A stretch of 64,000 bases of DNA from Phylloscopus collybita (lineage: Eukaryota > Chordata > Aves > Passeriformes > Phylloscopidae). This document shows positions 1 to 11,715 of the stretch, one piece after another (positions within the stretch are counted from its first letter, which is position 1; every line of letters begins with the position of its first letter). The stretch is taken from positions 55,055,001-55,119,000 of the forward strand of contig JAJNNQ010000075.1 of the NCBI GenBank assembly GCA_027886175.1. Direction: 5' to 3'. Position numbers and translations under genes: made by a program. Under the pieces are notes generated by a model. It saw nothing but the letters and a program-made list of their open reading frames with translations, was not told the DNA's origin and did no database searches.

Positions 1-2869
1 TAGATACAAAAAAATAATTAATTTTTATTTTTTTATTCCAAACACCCATCAAAAAAAAAGTAACACAAGATGTAAAGTAGCAGATGTCTTTATCATGTGT
101 TTCTATACGCAAATTGCAATGTTCTTAATTTCAAAGTATACTTATTGTGTGGATTAGACAAATCTTTTCAAAGAATAAAACTTCAGTGTGCATAACCAAG
201 CAGCTTTGAACTCTACTCTGACAACTTCCCAATACAGATTTGAGAAGTTGGTGATATCTTATATGAGAGCAAGATACTACAGAAAATTTAATCTTCTCTT
301 AAAAAGATTTTGCTCATCAGTAATGATTTGAGTCCTGTAGTACCATAGGCAATGACATTTTATAATCCTAATCAAAATTCTATGAAGATCAATCCTAAAA
401 GCAAAAAGGTGCTGATTGTACCCTTTCCTCTTCCCAGTGTTGATTATATTCTTTTGAAGGTATTAGGCTGCAGTTTTTCTCAACACCTACAGCACAGCAC
501 AGTTCAAGTACAAAACAAGGCTCGCCTCTACCACAGTTCAAGTACAAAATAATGGCAAGGTGTCAAAACATAGGATACTGAAGGATTTTACCTTTCAAGA
601 GGACAAAGAATGAACAAGTCAGTACAGTTCTCTTGTACCAGATCAGTTTTGTTTGTGCAAAGAGGCAAAGTTATCTCCCCAAAACAATTCATTTTATTTC
701 CTTCCATCTTAGCTTCACATGGGTGTTCTCTCTTTGTCTCACACACATTTACATCACTACTTCCCTACCACTTCCCCACCTTTATCTGACTGTACATTCA
801 TTGGTGACAATTTTGGTAAATTATAGTGACAGTCTATTCAACATCATCTGCAAGAGTAGAAGACATAGGGCACTTTTTTTTTTCCCAATAAAATAATTAA
901 CAACATAATGGCTTTATCTTTAAAACCCCCAATTTCTGGACTATTGGAAAGAGTTAGGGAAGATTACATATCAGTTTTAATTAATGTTCATTTTATGAAA
1001 GTGCTCAGATTTAAAAATATGCAGAACTCCACTGGCCTCTGTGAGGGAATACATGAAGGGTTGGTTCTTGTCCTGAATATCTTAGTCTCTAAGAAAACTT
1101 AATATTTAAAGACAATTAATATGAGAGAGAATTATTAAATTGCCTGCCAAAAGGCTCCCTAAGAATCACTTAATATTTAAATCCACCTAAATACCCAGAA
1201 TAGAAGGACTGGTTGAAGGCTGCCACATTCAGCCACTCTATTCCTGTCCCTTTAGCTTCAACCAACCTAATTTGTACATGCCAGCCCACCCATCCCCACA
1301 CCACCCCCCTCAGGAGCTTGCTAATTTTTAGGAATTAATATTTCATTAAGATAAAGGTTAGCACCATAGGTGTTAATAGCATTGTATTTCTATTCACAAC
1401 ATCAAGTGTAATTTGAATCATCAATAGAATAAACAGAAGGAACAGAAGGAATGACCTTTCTCGAAATGTGCTGCAGGAGGAGAAATGTCAATAAAAAGCA
1501 AACAGTGTTTTGCATATCCCCTTACAAACAGCCAATTCCTGTTTATGCAGTTAAGAGAGTAGGCTTTTTCTGAGCCATCAGCTTGGCACAAGGGATCACT
1601 TGACAACGTGGGAGTGAAATAAGAGCTCACACATCCCATGAAGTGTCCTGCTGCTCAGCTTCAGCAATCAAATATACATGAAGCTCTTACCTTCAAAATG
1701 GCAACAAGTTTAGGACCAGCAGATTAGAGAAATCGATGACTTTATCTTTTATTGTCCTGCTCTCTTTAAAATTCCAAGAATGTCAGGCAAACAAATACAT
1801 GACCATAATACAAATGCTATAAAAGGACGGCAGTACCAAAAACATTCAAGACTTGAAGAAACAAACACTATTAAATATGAGAATTTTTATACAACTATAT
1901 TGCTCCAGAATAAGGCATCAGAGCTTCTGGTTCTCCTAAAACTACTATAAAGCCTGGGGAAAGCCCTTTGGAATGATTCTCATGCTCCTTAAAATTTCTG
2001 TAGTTTTCTGTAATAAACTTGATCCCAATCACTTCATGTGAGAGAAACAAAAAACAACAAAACAACCAAAAAAAATCACCAAACAAATTCAACAAATAAA
2101 CACGAATCTTCAAGCATAAATGTGATAAGACAAGTTTTCTGAGGCAATAATTTAAGAACATATCCACTCTGCAACAGAGAATAATACTCTTTGAAAGCAG
2201 TTGCTTCTGAAAGCAGTTTACAAAGTTACACTACAGATCAATCTCTCTCCCATGAGGTTCATACCTCTGCAGGAAAGGACTACCAATTAGATCTGCTCTG
2301 AGCATTTTAAATCTGTGTTCTTCATCCACTTAATTTTCTTTACCCTCTACAAAATAATACCAAAAATTGCAGTAAATTAAGTGACTAAATATGTTGGAGA
2401 GAAAAAAACATGCATGAGAGAGTTTTTTGACAAAATGTGGGCCAGATATTGCCTTCAGTTTCCAGTCTTCTTAACCAGCCTGTCAATAAGCCTCAAGATT
2501 TACCTCAGCACTTTGCTTCAGCCATGCTAATCCGTGACATGCTCAGTGTGAACCAGCCCCAGCTTCTGAATTCTTATCAGAACTAGGGGGGATGATGAGT
2601 CATCAGTTTAAGCATTTAACATAGCACAAGTTTATGTATCAGGACAACAAAAGTCTGTGTAACATCTGTGGGACAGCAACTTGGACAAGTAGTTTAACCC
2701 CATTCTGGTTGTCTAGGTCCCTTTCCACTCTTGCTGTGCTCAGGGAGCACATTTCACATAAAACAAACCAGGTAAAAAAATACATTCTTTGTATGGCTGT
2801 ATACTAATTAAAGGATGGATTTCTGGAGGAACTGAGGATAAATATGCACTGTGATTTTTACTTCCCCCA

Positions 2870-2924
<55 letters not shown>

Positions 2925-5900
2925 AAAGTGATTATCAGCAGTGCTTACAGGAGAAGAGAATTACCGGCCTGGAATCCACTTAAAAAGAGAAATTTTGAAT
3001 TACTCTCTGGGGAACAACATGATCAATTTTATTTATACTTATTTATACTTTCAGGATAGTTTTAATTCACTTTAAAAGTTCATCTGGGAAAAAAAAAAAA
3101 AAAAAGATAAAAATAATACCCAGAGGTAAAAAGAAAAAGGGGAGGTAGGGAGGAGAGGAAGAAAGAAAGAAAGAAGACATAGAAGTAAGCTACTAATGGA
3201 ACTCTTATTGAAACCTTAATTAAAAGGAGGCACTTGATCACTCTGTAATCACTGCCTTGAATTAAATGTCTCAAGTGCAATGACTAAAATATAACAGGAC
3301 CATTCAAAGCAATAGAATGGAACAACCTACCTTTTTTTTTTTTTTTTGGCTGATTCTTGGTTCCTTCAATTCTCTTTTTACAGGTATTATTAAACATGCA
3401 TATTTATACTGCTTGCAGGTAATCTCCTCCCAAGATTTCAATCACAAGAACAACAGAAGTGGCAATTGCTGGGGTACATCTTGGATTAAGAATCTCCTAC
3501 GGGTTCAACATTTGTATAGGCAGAGTAACAAGATTTCTGAAGCTTTGAATAATTAGCCTTTCTGCAAGGAAAATGAGACCACTTTCCCTCACATCAGGGT
3601 AACCTTGAAGAAAGTTTGTTGAAGTTAAGTTTTCACTAATTAAAAAGGAGAAATAACGGAGATGAAAGGGAGGAAAAAAGGACATTTTATAGGGCAACAT
3701 GTTAAAAGTACAATAGAGAAAAAAGTTGTTAAGCAGTATACAGATGAAATGATACAGTGAAATAAAAAGATACAAAGATAAAAACATATTAAAAAAATAA
3801 AAATGTTCTTAATTTAAATTTTTATTGCCAATCAGCTTAAGATACCCCTTTATTCAGGGGACATAACAGCTACATGTAAGCAAGTTTTTAATTCCTTCCT
3901 CTGGGTTCATATTCAAATTTAGTACAAGAGTTAAGGTGGTTTTTTATTATTATTTTTGACGAGCACAGTAGCAATACCTAGGTGGATTATTATAGAAAAA
4001 AATGTAGAAAGATATTTCATTAGCAGGATACCTTTCTGTAAATTAAAAGCCTGCAGGCAAGCACATATGGCACATCAGGTGTGGGGCACAGAGACTTATT
4101 AAATGCCCAAAGCATGCTTCTGACAAGAACTGAGGCAAAATACAGAAAATTAAATTCAGGAAGATTCAATATATTCAAAATACAATTCAATTTCTAAAGC
4201 CCTTATTATATGGATAGTATGGAAAAATAATTAATAAGAAATAGATTTATGTACTAGCAAACAAAACAATAACAAAAGATAAGAAAAATAAAGAAAAAAA
4301 AAAGAAAATTATGAGGAAAAGCAGATCTTGCTTCTAGATGCTTTCTAAATGCTTACATGCATTTTTCTTGGCTTTCAGCTGGCATTCAGCACCTTACAGG
4401 ACTGTGTCCTCTACTGAAACAATTGGCAGATTTAATTTTTTCCTTTACACCTCATACACAGAAGAGGTAAAGGCACAATGTGATATGTGGGTCTCATTTT
4501 GGAGAAAGCTTTCTTTGTGGAATTCTTGAGAGAAAAAGCTCTAGTTCTTTTATAACACTTTATTATTCCTTTATGATAGTGGCACAGATGCTGTTTTTGG
4601 AAAATACATTTTCTCACAGGCAAGAAATCAGTAGATTGGCAGGGATGACTCGTTCCTGTGTTGGCTGGGTTCAAGAAGCAAAGCATTTAATGTGGATTCT
4701 AGTTATGTTTTTTGGAACACCTGCTTCTAAAAAATAACACAAAGGTTGATGAAAGTATGTCAGCTTACTTGTGAGTGCCATAAAATTTTCTTTGAGGCAA
4801 AGAACAACATCTCAATTCTCAGAGGGTTTTTTGCACTAGCAAAACACAAAAATCTCAGCTTCACAAAATTGTTTTCTAAGATAAAAATAAGAAAAGAAAT
4901 TACAGACACTCTTCAAATTTAAACAACATAATAAAGTTAGAAAGGCTCATTATACAACTTTTTTTATACAGATGATTTTTTTCCTCTCAGATACGAAGTG
5001 ATGTATCATATACAATAGCATTGTTGCTTCTTTTAAGAAAAGTGCTGTCACTCAAAACAGTGAGCCAAATTTCTTAGTATTTACCAGAAACTAAATTAAT
5101 AAAAAGTACTCTAATTTCACCTAAATTCAAGAGTTAACTTGTTAAGCAAATAGTGTAATGCAATGGAAATTTATCAAAATACTTTTGGGAGAAGATTATT
5201 TTATAATGTTCTCAAACAAACATTTCCCTAATTTTTCCTACCCTTTTTGTGTACTCAAATGGGTGTGTAAAGATGTGATGTAGTCTGTCCCCTGAATGAG
5301 ATTTGGAGAGCACAGGATAGAAGTTTCAACCTGTGCAAATATGCGTAATTATGAGTCAAGCTTTTCTTTTTATTGTAGCATGTAATGCCAAAGAAAAATA
5401 TGAGACCAACTAGATATCTGGGAAATTCTGCCATTCTCACTGGTAAATAACAAAAGTGGATATCCAAAAAGGAAACATGGAGATGCTCCTGCACTTTAAA
5501 CCAGGAAGTGATAGAGGAGATTCAAACTATTAAATTGTGATGGAATGAAGAGCATTTGTCCACAACCAAAATGTAAATATACTAAAATCCCTAGTTTTTG
5601 GTTCCATAATCCAATACTAAAAAAATCTATTTTCACTTTTTTTTCCTCCTATCATTAAGAAGAAATTATAATTTTTAACTTTCAAATAATCCTTATCATG
5701 ACCAAATTAATATTTTGTTAAACTATATGGGTTCTCTCTCTGAGAGAGTGTACAGCAAGCAAAATATTTCACATCCCAAAATATTACTGCTTTGCAAAAA
5801 GTGACCAAAAAAAATGTTACATTCCACTTCAACCTCAAAATCATTCCAGGTTGCTATTGGACTTTAAAGGTTCTTTGCTCTTCTCCTCTTTAAGAGACTT

Positions 5901-7027
5901 TTTGTAAATCTTGTAGAAAACTAAACACAAACTCACTAGCAAAACTCAAATGCTGTTTCATGTATTAGAGATGACTGAAACTGACTGATTTTTTTAAAAA
6001 AATCTTGATTTAAAGTTCTAACGTAAACTTTAAAAGAATGCTGTATCCCTCCAGCTCAGTAGAGTTTGAGTCTCAGTCACCATTTTCCTTTGATAGTCTT
6101 TGTAAGTTGCAGGCACAGCCTCAAGCAAAGACAACTGAAATAAGGGATGTAAGGATGTATTTTTCATGCCAATAAGCAAAGGAGAAATTTAAACTCAAGT
6201 GCTTGCCATACAAGAAGGATAATAATAATTACAAATACAAAAATTAAAATACAAGGTATTATAATAAATTATATATTACTCCTGTTTCTTAAGTTAAATA
6301 ATATCATTTTTATATTCTGCACTGCATAGTGAAATAAATTATATTTAATTTTTTTACGAGTATAACGCAAATTTTTATCAATGCTGTATCATGGTCCCAC
6401 TTTGTAATGCACTTCAGGGTTTTTTTCCCTGTCACAGAAAACTGCAGAGGTTGTCTATTTGAAATCTGGCCCAGTCCAGCCTTGGGTTCATAATTCATAA
6501 GCTCTCAGCAGTGAGTTAGTTGCCTATCTCAAAGAAGGATGAGCAAATATTTTAGAACAAACAACAATCCCATGTTAAGATATTGTTACTATTAAACCCC
6601 TTGAAGTGATAATAATATGAAAATGATAAAGATTTGAAGTCCCAAGGGCAATTTTTTCTCAAATGTATTATATGTACATAACAATATATTTTCTACTTAA
6701 AACTGTAATAGGAAGGAAAAGCTTTATGGCAGTTTCTTCTCTTGTGGGAAAGAATACCTCTTAAAATGATAAAGACTGATATTTCAGATGGTGAACACAA
6801 ATCACAGCACATAACCTTTTAAAAGCCTGATTCACTAATGCTCTGTAAGACTTATCCAGCCAACTAAATGAAATACTGATGATATTGACAGCTCTTCAGA
6901 AATTCGCAGAGACATCCGTTCACCAATGGGGTCTTTAGTCTTACAAAAGAGAAATCTGAAGGGATGCAAACTGGAAAATATTCCTTCAAGCCTTAGAAAT
7001 GTTTAGAGTTTAGCTTGAACTTCAAGT
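1..7027. other. AT-rich intergenic DNA, no gene seen
   Basis: No open frame here is longer than about 100 codons, and none shows a recognisable domain or splice-supported structure. Small repeats are present: an 18-base direct repeat at 498-515 and 532-549 (34-base spacing), an A/C-rich patch at about 2047-2100, a poly(A) run at 2871-2922, an A run followed by a purine-rich stretch at about 3090-3178, and a T run at about 3332-3347. A segment near 2700-2750 weakly resembles a CR1 3' end but is too short to call. Confidence 0.7.
2871..2922 (+). repeat. poly(A) tract
   Basis: This is an uninterrupted run of 52 A. The sequence before it has no AATAAA signal at the usual distance, and I see no flanking target-site duplication. 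I therefore call it a simple homopolymer rather than the end of a retrotransposed transcript. Confidence 0.95.
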
Positions 7028-7123
7028 TTCCTTCCTTCCTTCCTTCCTTCCTTCCTTCCTTCCTTCCTTCCTTCCTTCCTTCCTTCCTTCCTTCCTTCCT
7101 TCCTTCCTTCCTTCCTTCCTTCC
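7028..7123 (+). repeat. (TTCC)n tetranucleotide microsatellite
   Basis: About 24 perfect tandem copies of TTCC run without interruption and stop at a G in the next unit. A perfect array of this length is likely to vary in length between individuals. The whole array is polypyrimidine on the plus strand. Confidence 0.97.
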
Positions 7124-8409
7124 GTCTTTTTTTCTTTTTATTTTTAGATTTTCTCTTACCTTCCTCCATTTTTTAATACCAATTTCATTGTTCTCCAACT
7201 TGTTCTATTCCATTATAAATTATAATAACCACTCAGCTTTGAATTTCTGGCACTGGAGAACTCACAGCTGCAAACCTCTGCAAAATACTCAAAGATGCAT
7301 AAAACTGGAGCTTGATAAATCTGAATTTTAGGTTTAACAAAGAGGTCAAGGAATGGGTACCATATGTAGTAAATTTGGATGTAATGAGAAGCTGTGGACC
7401 AATGAAAGAAGCAAAAAAAATTATAAATGTATGTTAATAAACATAAATTTCTATGTAAAAATTATATAAAGTAGATCCTAGAATGAGGAATAAGGAACCA
7501 TCAACATAAATATCATATTCCTCCTGGCAAAGGTCTTGCATGCTGACAATTACCTGTTAACATTGGCATTCATCACCAGCACCACAGTGAAGCCACCCAG
7601 AGGAGCAGAGAAAGGGTGAACACAACTGCAAAAAAAATAGGGTAGGTTCATATAATTTAATTATGTAATATATAATGTAATTTTTAAACTACATGATTGT
7701 TCTTTCTTCTTCTATGAGAAAGAGATTTGGACTAAAACCATTGAGACTGTTAAGATATCAGTTGTATTAGCAGTAAATTCTTGTGATTATTTATACATAT
7801 AGTGTTCTTTCTCTGACTATAAACAAGATTTGAATGTTACGTGCAAAAATTGTTGTATAACATTTAGGGGTAACTATCTGTAGCATTTTTAAATGTCAGC
7901 TTGACAGAAAACAGGTAGAAAGGAGGAAAAAAACACTGAAGAACATAATTTAAAGGATTAATTCCTGGTTTTGAGTGGGTTAAATTATGTTTGGCATCTG
8001 AAATAAAATGAGGGACTAGTGACTAGACTGAATTGTGATTACCAGCCTATGATATCACCAGTTTTATTTTGTTGTTTTTGCAGAAAATGTGGATAATATG
8101 GACTTGAACAACAGAAATATTAAGGAGTGGATGTATTGTCAGTAATTGATATGATAGCATTTACCTAGAAAAGAGAAATACATTCCTCTGTCCTCTCTGT
8201 GTAGAGATAAGTTTACCTCATCCCCACATTTTGTCTCACATATCTGCCAGCTCTAACATTCATTCACCTCTGAGAATGCAGGTCTATGAACAGAGATCCC
8301 CTTCTTTGTGCAGACTTGTACAGAAACCATAGGAGAACTCAGCCTTGCAACACTTTTAAAGGTTCAAATCTGCCCTTGAGGCAATCCTGAGGTATTCTGG
8401 GAAGGTATG
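7124..8409. other. AT-rich intergenic DNA, nothing recognised
   Basis: I see no gene, RNA gene or classifiable repeat between the TTCC array and the LTR. The last five bases, GTATG, form the left copy of the target-site duplication of the LTR that follows. Confidence 0.6.
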
Positions 8410-8989
8410 TGTCCTGATTTTACCTGAGATTAAGGTAATTTTCTTCCCAGTAGCTGCTAAAGTGCTGTGTTATTTATTTGATATATACAGAGAGAATCAT
8501 GATGATGACATACTGAGGTTTTGGTGGTGCTTACTCTAAATAAAGTTTTTTCACTGTGTCCTGCTCTGCCAGCGAGCAGTAGCACAAGAACCTGAGGGAA
8601 AGCACAGCAAGGACAGCTGGTCTGCACTGGCCAAGGGGATACTGCACACCACAGAATGTCATGCTATAAACTGGGAAGAGTTGGCTGGGAGCTGCTGTTT
8701 CTGTTCAGGGATGGACTGGGTGTTGGTCAGTGTGTGGTGAGAAATTGTGTTGTGTATCACTTGTTTTTCTAGGGTTTTACTCCTCTCTCTTACTCTCCTT
8801 TTCACTACAACTATTAGTAGCAATGGTGAGGAATTTTAATTTGTTTTGCTCATTAAACTGTTTTTATCTCAACCTATGATGTTTTACATTTTCTTTACTA
8901 TTCTCCATCCTCCACTGGGGGGATGAGGGAGATCTGGTAAGTGGGCCACTTAGGGAAACTTATTTGCCCTGTGGGGTTAAACCATGATG
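8410..8989 (+). mobile_element. Solo LTR, avian ERVL-type endogenous retrovirus
   Basis: This 580-base block matches, from memory, the layout of the ERVL-type LTRs abundant in birds. It starts TGTCCTGATTTTACCTGAG, followed by the AGTAGCTGCTAAAGTGCTGTG stretch. A TATAAACTGGG promoter core lies at 8665, with an ATTAAACTGTTTTTATCTC polyadenylation region after it. It closes with GGGGTTAAACCATGATG, where the family usually ends in CCACGACA. The five bases GTATG occur directly on both sides (8405-8409 and 8990-8994), as expected of a target-site duplication. No internal retroviral sequence is attached, so it is a solo LTR left by recombination. The terminal CA has decayed to TG and many positions are mutated, so it is old. 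The family assignment still needs a library comparison. Confidence 0.85.
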
Positions 8990-9020
8990 GTATGCAATAG
9001 CAGATTTTCATTGTTGGCTT

Positions 9021-9080
9021 TGGTTTTTGGTTTTTGGTTTTTGGTTTTTGGTTTTGATTTTAGTTTTGGTTTTGGTTTTA
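9021..9080 (+). repeat. (GGTTTTT)n tandem repeat, degenerating
   Basis: About four and a half copies of GGTTTTT are followed by GGTTTT and AGTTTT variants. It begins about 30 bases after the solo LTR. It belongs to the same compositional class as the other G/T-rich tracts in the window. Confidence 0.85.
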
Positions 9081-9484
9081 TTTGCTTTGCTGAGAAAACA
9101 CATTAATTGTTTTGCTGTCCTTTCTTCAAATCTAGAATAACTGCACTTCACAAATGTATTTGGAATTTGTATTTGTATTTGGAAACCCGAGTGCAGCCTT
9201 TTTCACTTGGCAAAATCATCCTTAAAGCCAAACCAGTGGGTAAGTAAGGACATAAATGTCTTTGTAGAGATTGGACAGATCAAAGACCTGCACAGAGGAA
9301 GTCCCCAGGTTTTATTTTCCAGTTTTCTCTTTCCACGTAAACATTATGTGTGCTGAAGACTTTCTTTACACAAAGTACACCTGCCTGGCACTGCATAAGA
9401 AATAGAGAATGAATTTCTGGTTTTACTTTTCTTTGCTTGTTCAGATTTGCTTGACCTTTTTTCGCTTGGCCAGTCAAAAGGTAT

Positions 9485-9832
9485 GATTATTCCCCTCTAC
9501 TCCAGACTGGTACAGCCTCTCGTTTAGCACCGTGAGCAGTTCTCGGGCCCAGGATTTAAGAAGGATGTGAAAGTCCTTGAACACATCCAGTGGAAACAAG
9601 TGAAAGGGCTGGAAGTCAGGAACTATGAGAAGTGACTAGGGACTTAAGACTTGTCTAGCTTGGAGAAAAGGAGGCTCAGGGGAGATCTCATTGCTCTCTG
9701 CAGCTTCTCGAGGAGAGGAACTAGGGAGGGAGGTGTTGACATCTCCCTGGGATCCAGTGGTAGGATGCATGGGAATGGTTCTATTACTACTTTTGCGGGG
9801 TGGTCAAACACTGAAACAGGCTTCCTAGAGTG
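9485..9832 (+). mobile_element. CR1 LINE fragment, sense orientation
   Basis: The segment follows the 3' part of the CR1 reverse-transcriptase frame. Recognisable blocks are ATTATTCCCCTCTACTC, AAGAAGGATGTGAAAGTCCT, GTGAAAGGGCTGGAAG, TGGAGAAAAGGAGGCTCAGG, GAGATCTCATTGCTCTCTGC and GGGAATGGTTCT. It lacks both the 5' part and the 3' UTR with its octamer tail, so it is a decayed internal piece. The 60-codon open frame over its right half is residual CR1 coding sequence and not a host gene. Confidence 0.9.
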
Positions 9833-10778
9833 AAAGGAAAGCCCCCAAATTATATTTCCATCCCAATAATCATATTGTTGTTCTCAGCCTCTGGTAGCCT
9901 CTGATCATAAAGTTAATATTTCATAACAAGCTGATTTTTCATTTTTTTTTACTGGCTTCTGAAAGAGAACATGCAAGGATCAATAGAAAGTTAAGCCTTA
10001 TAGTTGCCTCCTGATAGGTTAGCATCGTGGGGCCAAGAAGATGGCATATATCATTAGTGACAGCTTCAGTTACAGATTTTTATCACTGGCAGAATGATGT
10101 AACCCTCATTACAAAAGAACATTGTTTAATTGATCCATTTGCTCCCAGCCGTCCTGTGAGGTTTTTTTTCCTTATAACATAAGGCTAAATTGCAGTTCAG
10201 CTTCAATCAAGTGAAAACATTTTATTGCAGCAGGAATAAGAAATACTCTCTGCACAATTTAATTACCACGGTTTAAATATGAGAAAATCATTAGACAATT
10301 AATGTTACAAATGCTGCCAGAGGACATTTTAAATAATAGTTAAATTAGTGAAGAGAAATCATGAAAAGATTTTTTTTTTTTTAATGTACTGGCCCCCAAC
10401 CTTTTCCTACTTCTCAAATAATTCTTTAAGTTTGCCAGAGCTGGCAATGAATACACTGCATAGAATTTAAACAAAATGCCTGTAGCTCCTAAATGGCTTT
10501 AAATAGGCAATCATTTTAGAAAGGGGAGCTAATAACTTCTTCCCTCACCACATGGAATCCCGTGGGAGAAAATCAAAACAAACATTTTTATTTACAAAAG
10601 GCAATTGCAAAGAAACAAAAAGTACTCAAAGTGCATCCTCTGTAACTGACCAGAAGCCAAACTGAGAAAAAGTTATTCCAAAGGTCTAATTGGGTATTGG
10701 CAAGAATAAAGTGGTTTCTGCTGTGGCTTATTTCGCACCACTTAAGCACTTTTTTTTTTTTTTTTTTTTCTTCTTTTT

Positions 10779-10810
<32 letters not shown>

Positions 10811-11084
10811 TTTTCACCAATCTCTACACTACTACCTCTCCCCAGAACAATAAAAACCCTGGAGCCTTCACTTGCTAGAAAGTAATTAATTTTCTCCCTT
10901 CTGCAAATTGTGCCAAATCTAGCACCAAATAGAATATATAAGAATTTATTGAAGAGCTTGGTTACAGTTCTATATCTTCCTATTGATTTTTAAGAAATTA
11001 AACTTCTTGACATCTCTAGTGTCTATATCTTAATAACTGCTCTTAATCTCATTTTTGATAGCAGAAGATTATATAGAGACAGTA
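9833..11084. other. AT-rich intergenic DNA with a long T tract
   Basis: No gene or classifiable element is visible. The one clear feature is a T-rich run at 10750-10814 broken by only a few C. The poly-phenylalanine frames over that run are artefacts. Confidence 0.65.
10750..10814 (+). repeat. poly(T) tract
   Basis: This is a 65-base run of T with three C interruptions. On the minus strand it is a poly(A) of the kind that could end a retrotransposed transcript. However, the minus-strand sequence before it (plus-strand bases just above 10814) carries no convincing AATAAA at the right spacing. Confidence 0.9.
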
Positions 11085-11715
11085 TTTCCTTTCCTTTCCT
11101 TTCCTTTCCTTTCCTTTCCTTTCCTTTCCTTTCCTTTCCTTTCCTTTCCTTTCCTTTCCTTTCCTTTCCTTTCCTTTCCTTTCCTTTCCTTTCCTTTCCT
11201 TTCCTTTCCTTTCCTTTCCTTTCCTTTCCTTTCCTTTCCTTTCCTTTCCTTTCCTTTCCTTTCCTTTCCTTTCCTTTCCTTTCCTTTCCTTTCCTTTTCC
11301 TTTCCTTTCCTTTCCTTTCCTTTCCTTCCTTTCCTTTCCTTCCCTTCCCTTTCCCTTTCCCTTCCCTTCCCCTTTCCCTTCCCTTCCCTTCCTTCCCTTC
11401 CCTTCCCTTCCCTTCCCTTCCCTTCCCTTCCCTTCCCCTTCCCTTCCCTTCCCTTCCCTTCCCTTCCCTTCCCTTCCCTTCCTTCCTTCCCTTCCCTTCT
11501 CCTTCCCTTCCCTTCCCTTCCCTTCCCTTCCCTTCCCTTCCCTTCCCTTCCCTTCCCTTCCCTTCCCTCCCTTCCCCTTCACCTTCCCTTCCCTCCCTCT
11601 CCTCTCCTCTCTCTCCTCTCCTCTCCTACTCCTCTCCTCTCCTCTCCCTCTCCTCTCCTCTCCATCTCCCTCCTCCTCCTCCTCCTCCTCCTCCTCTTCC
11701 TCTTCCTCTTCCCCC
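11085..11715 (+). repeat. Long polypyrimidine satellite: (TTTCC)n to (CCCTT)n to (CT/CCT)n
   Basis: A pyrimidine tract of about 630 bases lies on the plus strand. The left 210 bases are nearly perfect TTTCC pentamers. Around 11294-11340 the phase slips, and the array becomes CCCTT pentamers to about 11575. It then turns into CTCCT, CTC and finally TCC and CTTCC units. The first 496 bases (11085-11580) contain no purine, and the remainder has single A at 11581, 11628 and 11664. The frames of more than 220 codons read from either strand (Phe/Leu/Ser/Pro or Gly/Arg/Glu/Lys) come from the repeat and are not genes. Confidence 0.97.

Noticed and set aside
2690..2760. CR1 3'-end relic near GGTCCCTTTCCACTC
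   Set aside because: Only about 15 bases resemble CR1, and the order of neighbouring blocks is not kept.
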